Shown: positions 43,519 to 52,427 of the stretch, piece by piece | Numbering within the stretch: position 1 is the first letter of the stretch | Layout of the letters: each line of letters begins with the position of its first letter | Assembly: GCA_038150225.1 (NCBI GenBank) | Contig: JAYQWG010000003.1 | Location: 1-64,000 of the forward strand | Direction of reading: 5' to 3' | Source of the DNA: Lucifugimonas sp038150225 | GTDB lineage: Bacteria; Chloroflexota; Dehalococcoidia; Lucifugimonadales; Lucifugimonadaceae | Length of the DNA: 64,000 bases | The notes under the pieces: generated by a model | Told to the model about the DNA's origin: nothing | The model's input: only the letters and a program-made list of their open reading frames with translations | Databases searched by the model: none | Translations under genes and position numbers: made by a program

Positions 43519-44151
43519 CTAAATGAGGTCGACTATCCATGAGATCGATTCTCGGCACGCGTACGCAAACACAAGAAATTTTACGAACTTACCGATTCCG
43601 ACCCAAAGCAAGAAACGACTCACAGGGTAACCGAGAGAACCCGCCGCAATACCGCCAATATCGAACAGCGGATTTGGAATTGCAGCGAAAACGAAGAGTG
43701 CAAATCCGCCGCGCTTCACAACATAGTCGTGAATTCGCTGGTAGTACTTGGACCGCTGTGCGACACCCTGGCTTCCGTAGCCAGCGAGATAACCGCTCAA
43801 TTCACCGATTGTCGATCCCGCAGCTCCTGCTAACGCCAACAAGAGAAAATTCAGACCGAATTCTGGCGTGGCTGCCGCACATACGGCGAACAGTCCAGGC
43901 ACCGGGACAACAACAGCGGCAGAGCCAACGAGATTGACAATGAATGCACCCGTGTAACCGGCATCTCTTACATCAAGCCAACTTGTCGCCCATGCAATGG
44001 TTCCACCAAAAACCGAGAACGCGACCACACTCCAGATGATGATCTGGTACGTGCGGCGATGCCGGGCGACGAAATCGCCTATCGCGCTCCGCGTGTCGTG
44101 CGATTGATTTTGCTGCGCATCATTAGCCACGGCTGCATAGTACGGCAACAA
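43519..44151 (-). CDS. VTT-domain membrane protein, paralogue of the previous gene
   Basis: A 210-aa membrane protein that parallels its neighbour: GSAAVVVPVPGLFAVCAAATPEFGLNFLLLALAGAAGSTIGELSGYLAGYGSQ, then KRGGFALFVFAAIPNPLFDIGGIAAGSLGYPVSRFLLWVG. The same order of helices and the shared PNPLFDI-GIAAGS-GYP segment show a common origin. The two genes are 6 bp apart and probably co-translated. An alternative start inside the first 12 residues is possible. Confidence 0.76.
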   Translation of the reverse strand: MLPYYAAVANDAQQNQSHDTRSAIGDFVARHRRTYQIIIWSVVAFSVFGGTIAWATSWLDVRDAGYTGAFIVNLVGSAAVVVPVPGLFAVCAAATPEFGLNFLLLALAGAAGSTIGELSGYLAGYGSQGVAQRSKYYQRIHDYVVKRGGFALFVFAAIPNPLFDIGGIAAGSLGYPVSRFLLWVGIGKFVKFLVFAYACRESISWIVDLI

Positions 44152-44166
44152 TACGCGCCATACGCG

Positions 44167-44208
44167 AACAGACCGTTCACTTTTGGTAAAGCGAACGGTC
44201 TGTTTTTA
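44167..44208. terminator. Hairpin downstream of the clp gene
   Basis: A 12-bp stem AACAGACCGTTC (44167-44178) and GAACGGTCTGTT (44193-44204) with a 14-nt loop. The T-run follows on the plus strand, while both flanking genes are on the minus strand and the minus exit lacks a T-run. It may still end the clp transcript or block antisense reading. Confidence 0.6.
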
Positions 44209-44225
44209 CTCCAGTGGTCTTTGAT

Positions 44226-46712
44226 CTAGACAGATGCCTCAGCCTTTTCCGACGAAGTTGGCTTGGCTTTCTTTGATTCAACATCACCTTTAATTGAGAA
44301 GGTCAGTTCGTTTTCACCAAGATCAATAAGAATCGTCGAGCCCTCAGTGAATTCACCAGCGAGCAGCCGCTTGGAAAGCGGACTTTCAACCTGTCTCTGA
44401 ATTGCTCGCTTCAACGGTCGTGCACCATACATGCGATCGAATCCAGTCTTCGCAAGCCATGTTTTCGCTTCTTCTGTCAGTTCAATCGTAACTTTCAGAT
44501 CTTGAACACGTTCCGAAACTTCACCGACGAATTTGTCGACAATCTGTTCGATGTCTTCCTGGGTAAGCGAGTCGAAGACAATGAACTCATCCAATCGGTT
44601 CAGGAATTCAGGCCGGAACTGCTGCTTTAGAGCCTCTTCGACGCTCGAACGCAATTGCGCACTCTCGGTCTCTTCACGACTCTGCTTGTTGAATCCAAAC
44701 GCTTCACGCTTCACATCCGATGACCCAAGGTTGCTCGTCATGATGATGATCGTGTTTCGGAAATCGACGGTTCGACCATGACTATCGGTCAAGCGTCCAT
44801 CATCCAAAACTTGCAGTAGCGTGTTGAACACGTCGGGGTGTGCCTTCTCTATTTCATCGAACAGGACAACTGAAAATGGTCGACGACGGACGGCTTCGGT
44901 TAGATGACCTGCTTCGTCGTATCCTACGTATCCAGGAGGTGCGCCAATCAATTTTGAAACGGTGTGACGTTCCTGGAATTCAGACATGTCGACTCGGATC
45001 ATGTTGTCTTCGTCATCAAACATGAATTCTGCGAGCGCCCGCGCCAGTTCAGTTTTTCCAACGCCGGTCGGACCAAGGAATATGAAACTACCAATCGGAC
45101 GTTTCGGATCCTTCAGGCCGGCTCTCGCACGACGAACAGCGTCCGCCAGGGCTTCCACTGCCTGATCTTGTCCGATGACACGAGAATGCAATCGCTCTTC
45201 GAGGTTGAGTAGGCGTTCACCCTCTCCTTCGACAAGTCGTGCAACCGGAATACCGGTACGCTCGGCAATCAACGAGGCAATATCCTCGTCAGTTACCGTC
45301 TCACGAACCTCGTGGGTTTTGCGCCACTCGCCCAGTGCATCCTGATACTTCTCGTTGAGACGAAGCTTTTCGGCTTTAGCGTTTGCAGCACTTTCATAAT
45401 CGCTCCGCACGGAAGCCGACTCTTCTTCGTCGTCGAGTCGCTGCAACGATTGCTGCATATCCTTCAAATACGAAGGCATAGACTCGTTTTCGATTCGGTT
45501 TTTAGCAGCAGCCTCATCAATGAGATCCACAGCTTTGTCGGGAAGCAATCGGTCGGATATGTAGCGTGCAGAAAGTTGCACAGCAGCATCCAACGCGGAT
45601 TGCTCAATGGTGAATCCATGGTGCTGTTCATATCTCGGACGTAAGGTTTCGAGCATTTCGATAGCAGTCTCAGTGTCAGGCTCATCTACCCAAACAGGTG
45701 AAAATCGACGCTCAAGCGCTGGGTCAGATTCGATGTATCGACGGTACTCATTCGGAGTTGTTGCGCCGATCGTTTGCAGTTCTCCACGTGCAAGTGCTGG
45801 TTTCATCATGTTGGATGCATCGAGGGAGCCTTCCCCCGCGCCAGCACCAACAACTGTGTGGATCTCGTCAATAAACAGCACGATTTCGCCAGCAGCTTGA
45901 CGGATTTCGTCCATGACTGCCTTTAAGCGCTCTTCAAATTCACCCCGGAATTTCGCGCCAGCAACCAGTGATCCCATTTCCAGTGCAATTACACGGCGAC
46001 CTTGCAAACTCTCTGGCACATCGCCCGAAACTATTCTCTGAGCAAGTCCCTCGGCGATCGCGGTTTTTCCGACACCGGCATCTCCAATCAGAACAGGATT
46101 GTTCTTGGTTCGGCGAGTGAGCGTTTGCATCACCCGACGGATTTCGAGATCGCGGCCAATAACAGGATCGAGTTGTCCCTCACGAGCTAGATCGGTCAGA
46201 TCGACACTGTACTTCGATAAAGCCTGGTACTTACTTTCTGCCCGTGGATCGGTAACCCTTGCAGAACCTCTGACTTCCAGAAGCGCCTGATACAGCCGCT
46301 CTTCGGAAATACTTCGAGTGTTGAACAACTCGGCAATCTCACCAGTTGTTTCCTTCGTTAGCGCAACCAGTAAATGATCCGCACCAATTAATTCATCTTT
46401 GAGTCGGTCGGCTTCTTGTTTCGCTACTTCAATGGCTGATTGGACACGAGGAGTCGGGTAAATCTGGCTTTGACCAGATCCACCAACTTTTGGCGATTCC
46501 TCGAGTTTCGCCATTAACTCTTGCTCAAGGTCCCGAGGATCAATGCCCATCGCCTGCAGTATTTTTGCGGACAAAGAGTTTTCGACTTGTAGTAGCCCGG
46601 CAAGCAGGTGTTCAGCATCCCACTGGCTGTGTCGCATCTGCACAACAAGTTGTTGTGATGCGCTTAGTGCGGCCTGGGCCTGCTCTGTGAAATCGTCCTG
46701 TCGTAATACCAA
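44226..46712 (-). CDS. Clp-family AAA+ unfoldase (ClpC/ClpB type)
   Basis: An 828-aa two-ring chaperone or protease partner. The N-domain (1-150; FTEQAQAALSASQQLVV and HLLAGLLQ) is followed by AAA-1 with Walker A GDAGVGKTAIAEGLAQR, DEIHTVVGAGAGEGSLDASNMMKPALARGELQTIGATTPNEYRRYIE, a short middle domain, and AAA-2 with GPTGVGKTELARALAEF, DMSEFQERHTVSKLIGAPPGYVGY and RPEFLNRLDEFIVF. The short middle domain is closer to ClpC than to the long coiled coil of ClpB, but the C-terminus and the context with HspR fit both, so I give no symbol. It is the last gene of the dnaJ-hspR-clp unit. Confidence 0.88.
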   Translation of the reverse strand: MVLRQDDFTEQAQAALSASQQLVVQMRHSQWDAEHLLAGLLQVENSLSAKILQAMGIDPRDLEQELMAKLEESPKVGGSGQSQIYPTPRVQSAIEVAKQEADRLKDELIGADHLLVALTKETTGEIAELFNTRSISEERLYQALLEVRGSARVTDPRAESKYQALSKYSVDLTDLAREGQLDPVIGRDLEIRRVMQTLTRRTKNNPVLIGDAGVGKTAIAEGLAQRIVSGDVPESLQGRRVIALEMGSLVAGAKFRGEFEERLKAVMDEIRQAAGEIVLFIDEIHTVVGAGAGEGSLDASNMMKPALARGELQTIGATTPNEYRRYIESDPALERRFSPVWVDEPDTETAIEMLETLRPRYEQHHGFTIEQSALDAAVQLSARYISDRLLPDKAVDLIDEAAAKNRIENESMPSYLKDMQQSLQRLDDEEESASVRSDYESAANAKAEKLRLNEKYQDALGEWRKTHEVRETVTDEDIASLIAERTGIPVARLVEGEGERLLNLEERLHSRVIGQDQAVEALADAVRRARAGLKDPKRPIGSFIFLGPTGVGKTELARALAEFMFDDEDNMIRVDMSEFQERHTVSKLIGAPPGYVGYDEAGHLTEAVRRRPFSVVLFDEIEKAHPDVFNTLLQVLDDGRLTDSHGRTVDFRNTIIIMTSNLGSSDVKREAFGFNKQSREETESAQLRSSVEEALKQQFRPEFLNRLDEFIVFDSLTQEDIEQIVDKFVGEVSERVQDLKVTIELTEEAKTWLAKTGFDRMYGARPLKRAIQRQVESPLSKRLLAGEFTEGSTILIDLGENELTFSIKGDVESKKAKPTSSEKAEASV

Positions 46713-46754
46713 CTGTTTTCTCCGTTAAACCAAAGTAGACAAGAGCAAACGTTC

Positions 46755-47081
46755 CTATCCAGGTAGTCGGTTATTTCCTTCTTTAAGTCGGACCAGTTCG
46801 ACCGTAAGGTCCTCCACCCGGCTCTCCAGCTGATCAATTCGATTCAAAAGCTTCGACATTACTTCGATGCCCGCGAGGTTCAGACCAAATTCTTCTTTCC
46901 ACCGGAGGATTCGCTGAATCAATTCGACATCTCGGTTTGAATAAAGCCTTGTGCCGCCTCGCGAACGCTGAGGAATTACAAGCTCCCAGCGCTCGTAGTT
47001 GCGGAGGGTTTGCTGGTGTACCCCACACATTTGGGCGACCACTCCGATTGCAAAGACAGGGTCGTTGTGTCCCATCGACAT
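46755..47081 (-). CDS. hspR: MerR-family heat-shock repressor HspR
   Basis: A 108-aa DNA-binding protein. The MerR helix-turn-helix (FAIGVVAQMCGVHQQTLRNYERWELVIPQRSRGGTRLYSNRDVELIQRIL) and the C-terminal coiled coil (RIDQLESRVEDLTVELVRLKEG) match HspR, which represses dnaK and clpB genes by binding HAIR sites together with DnaK. It lies between the dnaJ-like gene and the clp gene, as is common in Actinobacteria and relatives. It starts 2 bp after the dnaJ-like stop. Confidence 0.92.
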   Translation of the reverse strand: MSMGHNDPVFAIGVVAQMCGVHQQTLRNYERWELVIPQRSRGGTRLYSNRDVELIQRILRWKEEFGLNLAGIEVMSKLLNRIDQLESRVEDLTVELVRLKEGNNRLPG

Positions 47082-47083
47082 GA

Positions 47084-47956
47084 CTATTCGTACCCTGTTA
47101 CCTGACTCACCTGGCTCAAATTCTTGAGGGTTTCAAAGTGGGATTTTTCCTCTTCCGAGAGAGACTCAGGAAGCTTCACTTTGATCGTGGCGAACAAATC
47201 TCCAAACTCTCCCGAGTTCATAACGGGCAAACCTTTGCCTTTGATCTTGAAAGACCTCCCGTTTTGAGTTCCTGAAGGAATCTGAAGAGCTATCCGGCCT
47301 GTCATGGTCGGGACTTCAACTTCACCGCCAAGAATAGCGTCGAACAATGGAACGATTACTTCAGTTCGCAAATTGCTCCCTTGCCGGGTGAACTTGCTGT
47401 GATCCCGAACGCTAACTGTGATCGTGACCTCGCTGTTTGCGTCTGGCCGAACACGAATTTTGCGCCCATCAGGCACGCCGGCTGGAATTTGGACTTCGAT
47501 CGTTTTCGAGGCTCCCATTCCCCCACCAATGGTTATTCGCCGCGAAGTGCCGTGGTATACCTCATCGAGCGAGACTTGCACTGAGCCCTCGTGACGCATC
47601 GCTCCACGTGGTTGTCGGCCCATGCCGCCAAACATGTCAGCAAATCCACCTCCGCCACCGAATAGATCGCCGAGGTCGAAGCCGAATCCGCCGTTTCCAC
47701 CACGCCCGGCTCCCATGTTTCGCATCTGATCGGCGTGCTTCCAGTTATCGCCGAACTGGTCGTAGTCCTTTCGGCGTTTTTCATCCCCCAGGACTTCATA
47801 TGCCTCATTTACTTTCTTGAACGCAGTCTGCGCTTTTTCGTCGCCTGGATTCACGTCTGGATGAAGCTTGCGTGCGAGTCTGCGGTACGCGGACTTTATG
47901 TCCTTGTCCGTGGAATTTCTCGGGACGCCGAGTATGTCGTAGTAGTTATCTGCCAT
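47084..47956 (-). CDS. DnaJ/CbpA-type chaperone
   Basis: A 290-aa co-chaperone that stimulates DnaK ATPase. The J domain (1-70) has the HPD motif in RRLARKLHPDVNPGDEKAQ, then a Gly/Phe-rich linker (GAGRGGNGGFGFDLGDLFGGGGGFADMFGGMG), and a C-terminal substrate domain. The zinc-finger domain of classical DnaJ is absent, so this is the type II (CbpA-like) form. It is the first gene of the dnaJ-hspR-clp unit. Length matches CbpA relatives. Confidence 0.92.
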   Translation of the reverse strand: MADNYYDILGVPRNSTDKDIKSAYRRLARKLHPDVNPGDEKAQTAFKKVNEAYEVLGDEKRRKDYDQFGDNWKHADQMRNMGAGRGGNGGFGFDLGDLFGGGGGFADMFGGMGRQPRGAMRHEGSVQVSLDEVYHGTSRRITIGGGMGASKTIEVQIPAGVPDGRKIRVRPDANSEVTITVSVRDHSKFTRQGSNLRTEVIVPLFDAILGGEVEVPTMTGRIALQIPSGTQNGRSFKIKGKGLPVMNSGEFGDLFATIKVKLPESLSEEEKSHFETLKNLSQVSQVTGYE

Positions 47957-48166
47957 TTAGGTGGGATTGGTCGAAACGAATAAGGAAGCCGTTAAGCGTC
48001 AAAACATTGAGATCACTAAAGATGAAATATAACACATCTGCTGTTTATATTTTATTTTATTTGATAAGTTATTTATAAGGTTTCTATATTGTAGTTGTTA
48101 GCTTTAGCGCCACAGCCTTGTAGATCAATAACTGAAAACGTGGCGATTCAAATACGGAGTAATGAA
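47957..48166. promoter_or_regulatory. Divergent heat-shock promoter region
   Basis: This AT-rich stretch separates the dnaJ-hspR-clp unit (minus) from hsp20 (plus). AAATATAA at 48025-48032 and TTATATTT at 48045-48052 form an 8-bp inverted repeat with a 12-nt spacer. I do not see a good HAIR or CIRCE element. Confidence 0.45.
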
Positions 48167-48598
48167 ATGGCAATTGAACGATGGCAGCCTTTTGGCGCTT
48201 ACCGAGATTTCGACGACCTGTTCGCACGATTCTTCGGAAATAAAGTCGCGAGACAGCCCGAGCCTGAGGCATGGAGCATTCCGTTGGATGTCCAGCAAGA
48301 TGGCGACACACTCGTTGTTACAGCCTCTATTTCTGGTACTACCAAGGAAGACATTGATATAGCAGTTGACGACAACGTGCTGACTATCAAAGCCGAAACT
48401 AAGGATGAGTCCAAGACTGAGTCGGACGGTTACTTGCTAAGGGAGCGACGAACCGGTTCTTACTACCGCGCACTTCGTCTGCCTGAGACAGTCGACTACG
48501 AGAATGCCGAGTCTAAATTCAAGGACGGCGTGCTCGAAATCCGGCTTCCGAAACTCGAGTCAAAGAAAGCACGAAAGCTCGAAATTACAGCGGCATAA
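48167..48598 (+). CDS. Hsp20/alpha-crystallin family small heat-shock protein
   Basis: A 143-aa ATP-independent holdase. The N-terminal segment is short (ERWQPFGAYRDFDDLFARFFGN), the alpha-crystallin domain is ~residues 40-130 (VQQDGDTLVVTASISGTTKEDIDIAVDDNVLTIKAE), with the C-terminal motif GVLEIRLPKLESKKARKLEI. The ATG at 48167 is preferred over an upstream frame start because CGGAG lies just before it and the family begins there. A T-rich terminator follows. Confidence 0.93.
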   Translation: MAIERWQPFGAYRDFDDLFARFFGNKVARQPEPEAWSIPLDVQQDGDTLVVTASISGTTKEDIDIAVDDNVLTIKAETKDESKTESDGYLLRERRTGSYYRALRLPETVDYENAESKFKDGVLEIRLPKLESKKARKLEITAA

Positions 48599-48619
48599 AC
48601 GGCTTGACTCGCATTCAAC

Positions 48620-48652
48620 GCCCCGAGGCATTTTCCTGACTCGGGGCTTTTT
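48620..48652 (+). terminator. Rho-independent terminator after hsp20
   Basis: An 8-bp stem GCCCCGAG (48620-48627) and CTCGGGGC (48640-48647) with a 12-nt loop, then TTTTT. It isolates hsp20 from the isoprenoid genes downstream. Confidence 0.88.
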
Positions 48653-48745
48653 AGTTGTAAGAAAATGACATTTCGGACTGACGCCTCAGGACCTGAGCGA
48701 TAATCTTGGTGCGTAGCAATTCACAGCCCCGATGAGTCAAACCGC

Positions 48746-49807
48746 TTGAGCGCAGAAACCAAAAGTCCAGCCCCATCCCTACCGGGATTCTTCTCGCGCT
48801 ACCAAGATCGTATTGACACGGCTCTCAGAGATGAGATCGCCGGCTTAGACCCACAGATATACGCAATTCACCGTTACTACATGGGCTGGGAAGAAACAGA
48901 CGGAACACCTGTCGACGCACCTGCGGGCAAACGCATGCGACCGACCCTCGCTTTACTGGCGGCGGACGCCGTCAACGGTGATCTGGACAAAGCGACTCCG
49001 ATCGCCACTGCCCTGGAATACGTTCACAACTTTTCGCTTATTCACGACGATCTCGAAGACATGGACCGAGTTCGCCATCACCGACTCACCGTTTGGGCTG
49101 TCTGGGGTGAACCAGCAGCAATCGTGTCAGGCAACGCAATGTTGAAAGTTGCCGATTTCGCCGCTAGTAAACTGCGACAGCAAGGTGTTTCGGACCGCAT
49201 CGCCTTGCTCGCAGAATCAGCACTTACAAGTCATTACCTGAAAATGATGGAAGGCCAATACCTCGATATTTCTTTCGAAAACCTAGGTGCGGTTTCGGTC
49301 GACGACTATCTCGACATGATCGAGCGTAAAACCGGTGCCTTGATCGAAGCATCTGTCTACCTCGGAGCACTTGTTGCTGGAGGCTCGGACACCACCGAAC
49401 AAGAGGCAATCGAGCTCAAAAAAATTGGCTACGAACTAGGGCGGATTTTCCAGATACGGGATGATGTTCTGGGTGTTTGGGGAGGTCAGGAAACTGGAAA
49501 ACCGGTCGGCGCCGACATTAAGAGGAAAAAGAAAGCATTACCGGCCGTACACGCTATTAGTAGTGCGACCGGATCTTCGGCTGAGCGAATATCCGAAATA
49601 TTCGGGGTCGATGGCGAACTGAGCGGGGAACAAGTTGAAGACGTGCTCAATATCATGGATGAGTTGGGCACCCAGGACTACTGCCAATCGATCGCCGAGC
49701 AACGCTGGCAGGAATGCCAGCGCCTCATCGACTCTGCTGACATGCCACCTCACTCCGCAAACGAATTCCTCGAGCTAGGCGAATTCCTATTGGTACGCCA
49801 GTCATGA
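48746..49807 (+). CDS. Polyprenyl diphosphate synthase (geranylgeranyl/farnesyl type)
   Basis: A 353-aa all-helical prenyl transferase that adds isopentenyl units to an allylic diphosphate. The first Asp-rich motif is SLIHDDLEDMDRVRHHRLTVW, the second is FQIRDDVLGVWGGQETGKPVGADIKRKKKALP, as in actinobacterial-type GGPP synthases. The region upstream of the first motif (RMRPTLALLAADAV) is typical. Chain length cannot be fixed from sequence. The start TTG 48746 gives the normal N-terminus; an ATG at 48732 opens only a five-codon frame. It overlaps the next gene by 4 bp. Confidence 0.92.
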   Translation: MSAETKSPAPSLPGFFSRYQDRIDTALRDEIAGLDPQIYAIHRYYMGWEETDGTPVDAPAGKRMRPTLALLAADAVNGDLDKATPIATALEYVHNFSLIHDDLEDMDRVRHHRLTVWAVWGEPAAIVSGNAMLKVADFAASKLRQQGVSDRIALLAESALTSHYLKMMEGQYLDISFENLGAVSVDDYLDMIERKTGALIEASVYLGALVAGGSDTTEQEAIELKKIGYELGRIFQIRDDVLGVWGGQETGKPVGADIKRKKKALPAVHAISSATGSSAERISEIFGVDGELSGEQVEDVLNIMDELGTQDYCQSIAEQRWQECQRLIDSADMPPHSANEFLELGEFLLVRQS

Positions 49808-50592
49808 TTGTTGCGGTTGGCTCACTACAACGCGAAGTTACCCAGATAACCCGAGCGGGAGATCACACCTCGTTCGGAGCGTTTGAAGATGTTGTTGTCT
49901 ACAGACCAGAGGACACCGAACACCCGGCTATTGTTCTTGCTGGATCGGGCATTGACCGCGCACGAAAGGCAACCGAATGGGCAATTGATGAATTCAGCCC
50001 CGAGGCAATAGTTTCGTTCGGATTCTGTAGCGCAACCATAGAAAACCAGGAAGCCGGTGACATTGTGATCGCCGACCAGGTTGTGCTGCTGCCTGGAACT
50101 CCGTTTGAATGGACTAAGGAAATCGTCGTGGAACCACACAGCCCTGACCGAGGATTGCTTCTATCGGCCAGAACAGCAGTTGAAACAGGTGGACTCGACT
50201 ATCACCACGGAAGAATCGTTACGGTTACGAAGTTAACGACGACCGGCGGAACCAAGTCCTGGATAGGAAAGACAATTGACGCGGCGGCGGTGAACACGTC
50301 GTCACACGGAGTTGTTTCAGCAGCAACGAAGGCGGGTGTCCCGTGGGTAGCGATAAGCTGCGTACTCGACAGGTTTGACCAACTTGTACCAAAAATTGTC
50401 GACCGAGAAGGTGGGGGTCCGAGAGAACGAGGAATTTCCGCTTACGCTCGCCACCTAATCAAGAATCCAGCTGATCTCCCGGAACTGATCAAGTTGAACC
50501 GAGCGTCGGCACAGGCAAGTTCGTCTCTTAAGGTATTTTTCGACGAATTCATCAAAGCGATGAACCGGAGCGACCAAGTGCCGGCCGCGTGA
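49804..50592 (+). CDS. Hopanoid-associated nucleoside phosphorylase (HpnG-like)
   Basis: A 262-aa protein of the phosphorylase superfamily PNP_UDP_1. Segments AIVLAGSGIDRARKATEWAIDEFSPEAIVSFGFCSA and DAAAVNTSSHGVVSAATKAGVPWVAISCVLDRFDQL match HpnG, which removes adenine from adenosylhopane with phosphate. It begins within the prenyl-synthase stop, so the two are one unit, and the hpnCDE genes lie just downstream. hpnH, the radical-SAM partner, and squalene-hopene cyclase are not in the window, so the role is inferred. Confidence 0.75.
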   Translation: MIVAVGSLQREVTQITRAGDHTSFGAFEDVVVYRPEDTEHPAIVLAGSGIDRARKATEWAIDEFSPEAIVSFGFCSATIENQEAGDIVIADQVVLLPGTPFEWTKEIVVEPHSPDRGLLLSARTAVETGGLDYHHGRIVTVTKLTTTGGTKSWIGKTIDAAAVNTSSHGVVSAATKAGVPWVAISCVLDRFDQLVPKIVDREGGGPRERGISAYARHLIKNPADLPELIKLNRASAQASSSLKVFFDEFIKAMNRSDQVPAA

Positions 50593-50667
50593 ATCACAAG
50601 CTAAATGGCAACGAAATAATCACCAAATCGTTACCAGATGAGATGATTTACTTGCGGGGATAAACGC

Positions 50668-50673
50668 TATAAT
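50668..50673 (+). promoter_or_regulatory. Possible -10 box
   Basis: TATAAT lies in the 294-bp intergenic stretch before yjbQ. No good -35 is found at 17 bp. Together with the distance to the previous gene, it suggests that yjbQ-hpnCDE has its own promoter. Confidence 0.3.
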
Positions 50674-50886
50674 TTTCACGTTGTAACAAAACGAGCTGCC
50701 ATTGATTTCGAATAATGAATAAATGACGCTCGGTCACACGCGTTTTCGACACCAGTTCGTTGGTGTTCGAGTAAAATGAATTAGATTTGAAATATTTCAG
50801 TGCCTGTACGGGTATGACTTGCGGCACTGATAAGTCTGCTTCTGAACGTTTCAGCGGCAGTTACGGGGCTCCCCGGGGGAAATAGC

Positions 50887-51429
50887 TTGCATTCGGACAG
50901 GACACCTGCGATGACCGCGGTTGAAGCTGGTCGGATCAGCGTGTTGAACGGAACCTCTCCGGGGGGACTTTCGACAGGCGCCGAGTACAAGGTCTTCAGC
51001 AAGATCGTTCAAGTTGAATCTACCGACGCCCCCGAACTGATTGATTTCACCGATACCGTGCGCGATCTCGTCGCCGAATCTGGCGTAAAAAACGGTCAAG
51101 TTTCCGTTTACAGCACACACACAACGTTCTCAGTAATGATCAACGAGAACGAACCATTGCTGCTAAAGGACATGGAACACTTCCTGGAACGGTCCGCCCC
51201 GAAAGACGCCTACTATGGACACAATGATTTCGAGCTGCGAACTGTGAGCATGCGGCCGAACGAGTGTCCGAACGGACATGCTCATTGCCAGCACATGATT
51301 CTCGGAACTTCGGAGATTGTCCCGGTAATTGATGGCAATCCTCTACTTGGAGAGTTCCAGCGCGTGTTCCTGGTTGAACTGGATGAACCGAAACCGCGGC
51401 AAGTCGCCGTTCAGGTAATGGGCCTCTAA
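50887..51429 (+). CDS. YjbQ family protein (UPF0047)
   Basis: A 180-aa protein of the conserved YjbQ family, whose E. coli member has weak thiamine-phosphate synthase activity. Key conserved stretches are QVSVYSTHTTFSVMINENEPLLLKDMEHFLE, NGHAHCQHMILGTSEIVPVIDG and LGEFQRVFLVELDEP. The start TTG 50887 with GGGGA just upstream is used; an ATG at 50911 is an alternative. It is the first gene of the yjbQ-hpnC-hpnD-hpnE group, 31 bp before hpnC, an unusual neighbour. Confidence 0.83.
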   Translation: MHSDRTPAMTAVEAGRISVLNGTSPGGLSTGAEYKVFSKIVQVESTDAPELIDFTDTVRDLVAESGVKNGQVSVYSTHTTFSVMINENEPLLLKDMEHFLERSAPKDAYYGHNDFELRTVSMRPNECPNGHAHCQHMILGTSEIVPVIDGNPLLGEFQRVFLVELDEPKPRQVAVQVMGL

Positions 51430-51460
51430 ACAGTTCGATTATCACTTCACGGGGTGAAGA

Positions 51461-52426
51461 ATGACCCAGCCTGACAATCCGGCTGCAGAGTTGCCCCAAC
51501 CGAGAGTACGAGTGCTGTCGGATTCTCCCGAATTTGTTGACGTAGCGTTCGACGAGTGCCAGAAACTCGCTGAGTCGCACTACGAGAATTTTTCGGTCGT
51601 AACGCGCCTGGTCCGGAAAGAACTTCGGAAGCACTACTACTCCGTATATGCGTTTTCTCGAGGCGTTGATGATCTCGGTGACGAGTTCCCTGGTAACCGG
51701 CTCGCGATGCTGGATCTCTGGGAAGAGCAGCTCAACCTGTGTTACGACGGTGAGCCGTCTCATATTTATTTTTCAGCTCTTCAGGCAACGATTCGCGAGT
51801 TCGATATTCCTAAGGGCCCGTTCGTAAACCTGATAGAAGCCAACCGGAAGGATCAGGAAGCACAGTCTTACGAAAACATCGACGGCGTACTTGATTATTG
51901 TGTGTATTCAGCCAATCCAGTCGGACGCATTCTTCTCTATCTTTCGGGCTACCGAGAACCCTCTGTACAAGAACTGTCGGATAAGACCTGTACCGCGCTG
52001 CAGCTCGCAAATTTTTGGCAGGACGTTAGTCGAGATTACGTAATCGGTCGTATTTATGTGCCGCAGGACGAACTGAATCAATTTGGTGTAGCCGAGGCCC
52101 AACTTGCGAGTCCGGTTGCGAGTGAATCTTTCAGAAAGCTTCTTCACTTCCAGGTGCAGCGAACGCGCCAAATGTTCCAGGAAGGTTACGCGCTGGTCGA
52201 CGAGTTAGATGACTCGCTCAAAACCACATTCTCGTTGTTTGTACGTGGTGGTTTGCGAATTCTGAGAGAAATTGAAAAACGCGATTTCGACGTTCTTTCC
52301 AAACGCCCGACAGTGTCGAAGTTCGCTAAAACCCAAATTCTCATGAGCACTTTGATCCGCTCGAAGCTCGGTCGAGATCTTGTCCCTGTTTCTGAGTTCA
52401 AGTCGAAATCAAAGCGCATCTCCTGA
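51461..52426 (+). CDS. hpnC: Squalene synthesis enzyme HpnC
   Basis: A 321-aa trans-isoprenyl diphosphate synthase-type protein. HpnC converts presqualene diphosphate to hydroxysqualene in the HpnCDE route. The aspartate motifs are in YAFSRGVDDLGDEF and QLANFWQDVSRDYVIGRIYVPQDEL. Length fits HpnC, and the order hpnC-hpnD-hpnE is the classical one. The stop is 1 bp before the hpnD start, so the genes are tightly coupled. Confidence 0.9.
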   Translation: MTQPDNPAAELPQPRVRVLSDSPEFVDVAFDECQKLAESHYENFSVVTRLVRKELRKHYYSVYAFSRGVDDLGDEFPGNRLAMLDLWEEQLNLCYDGEPSHIYFSALQATIREFDIPKGPFVNLIEANRKDQEAQSYENIDGVLDYCVYSANPVGRILLYLSGYREPSVQELSDKTCTALQLANFWQDVSRDYVIGRIYVPQDELNQFGVAEAQLASPVASESFRKLLHFQVQRTRQMFQEGYALVDELDDSLKTTFSLFVRGGLRILREIEKRDFDVLSKRPTVSKFAKTQILMSTLIRSKLGRDLVPVSEFKSKSKRIS

Positions 52427-52427
52427 A

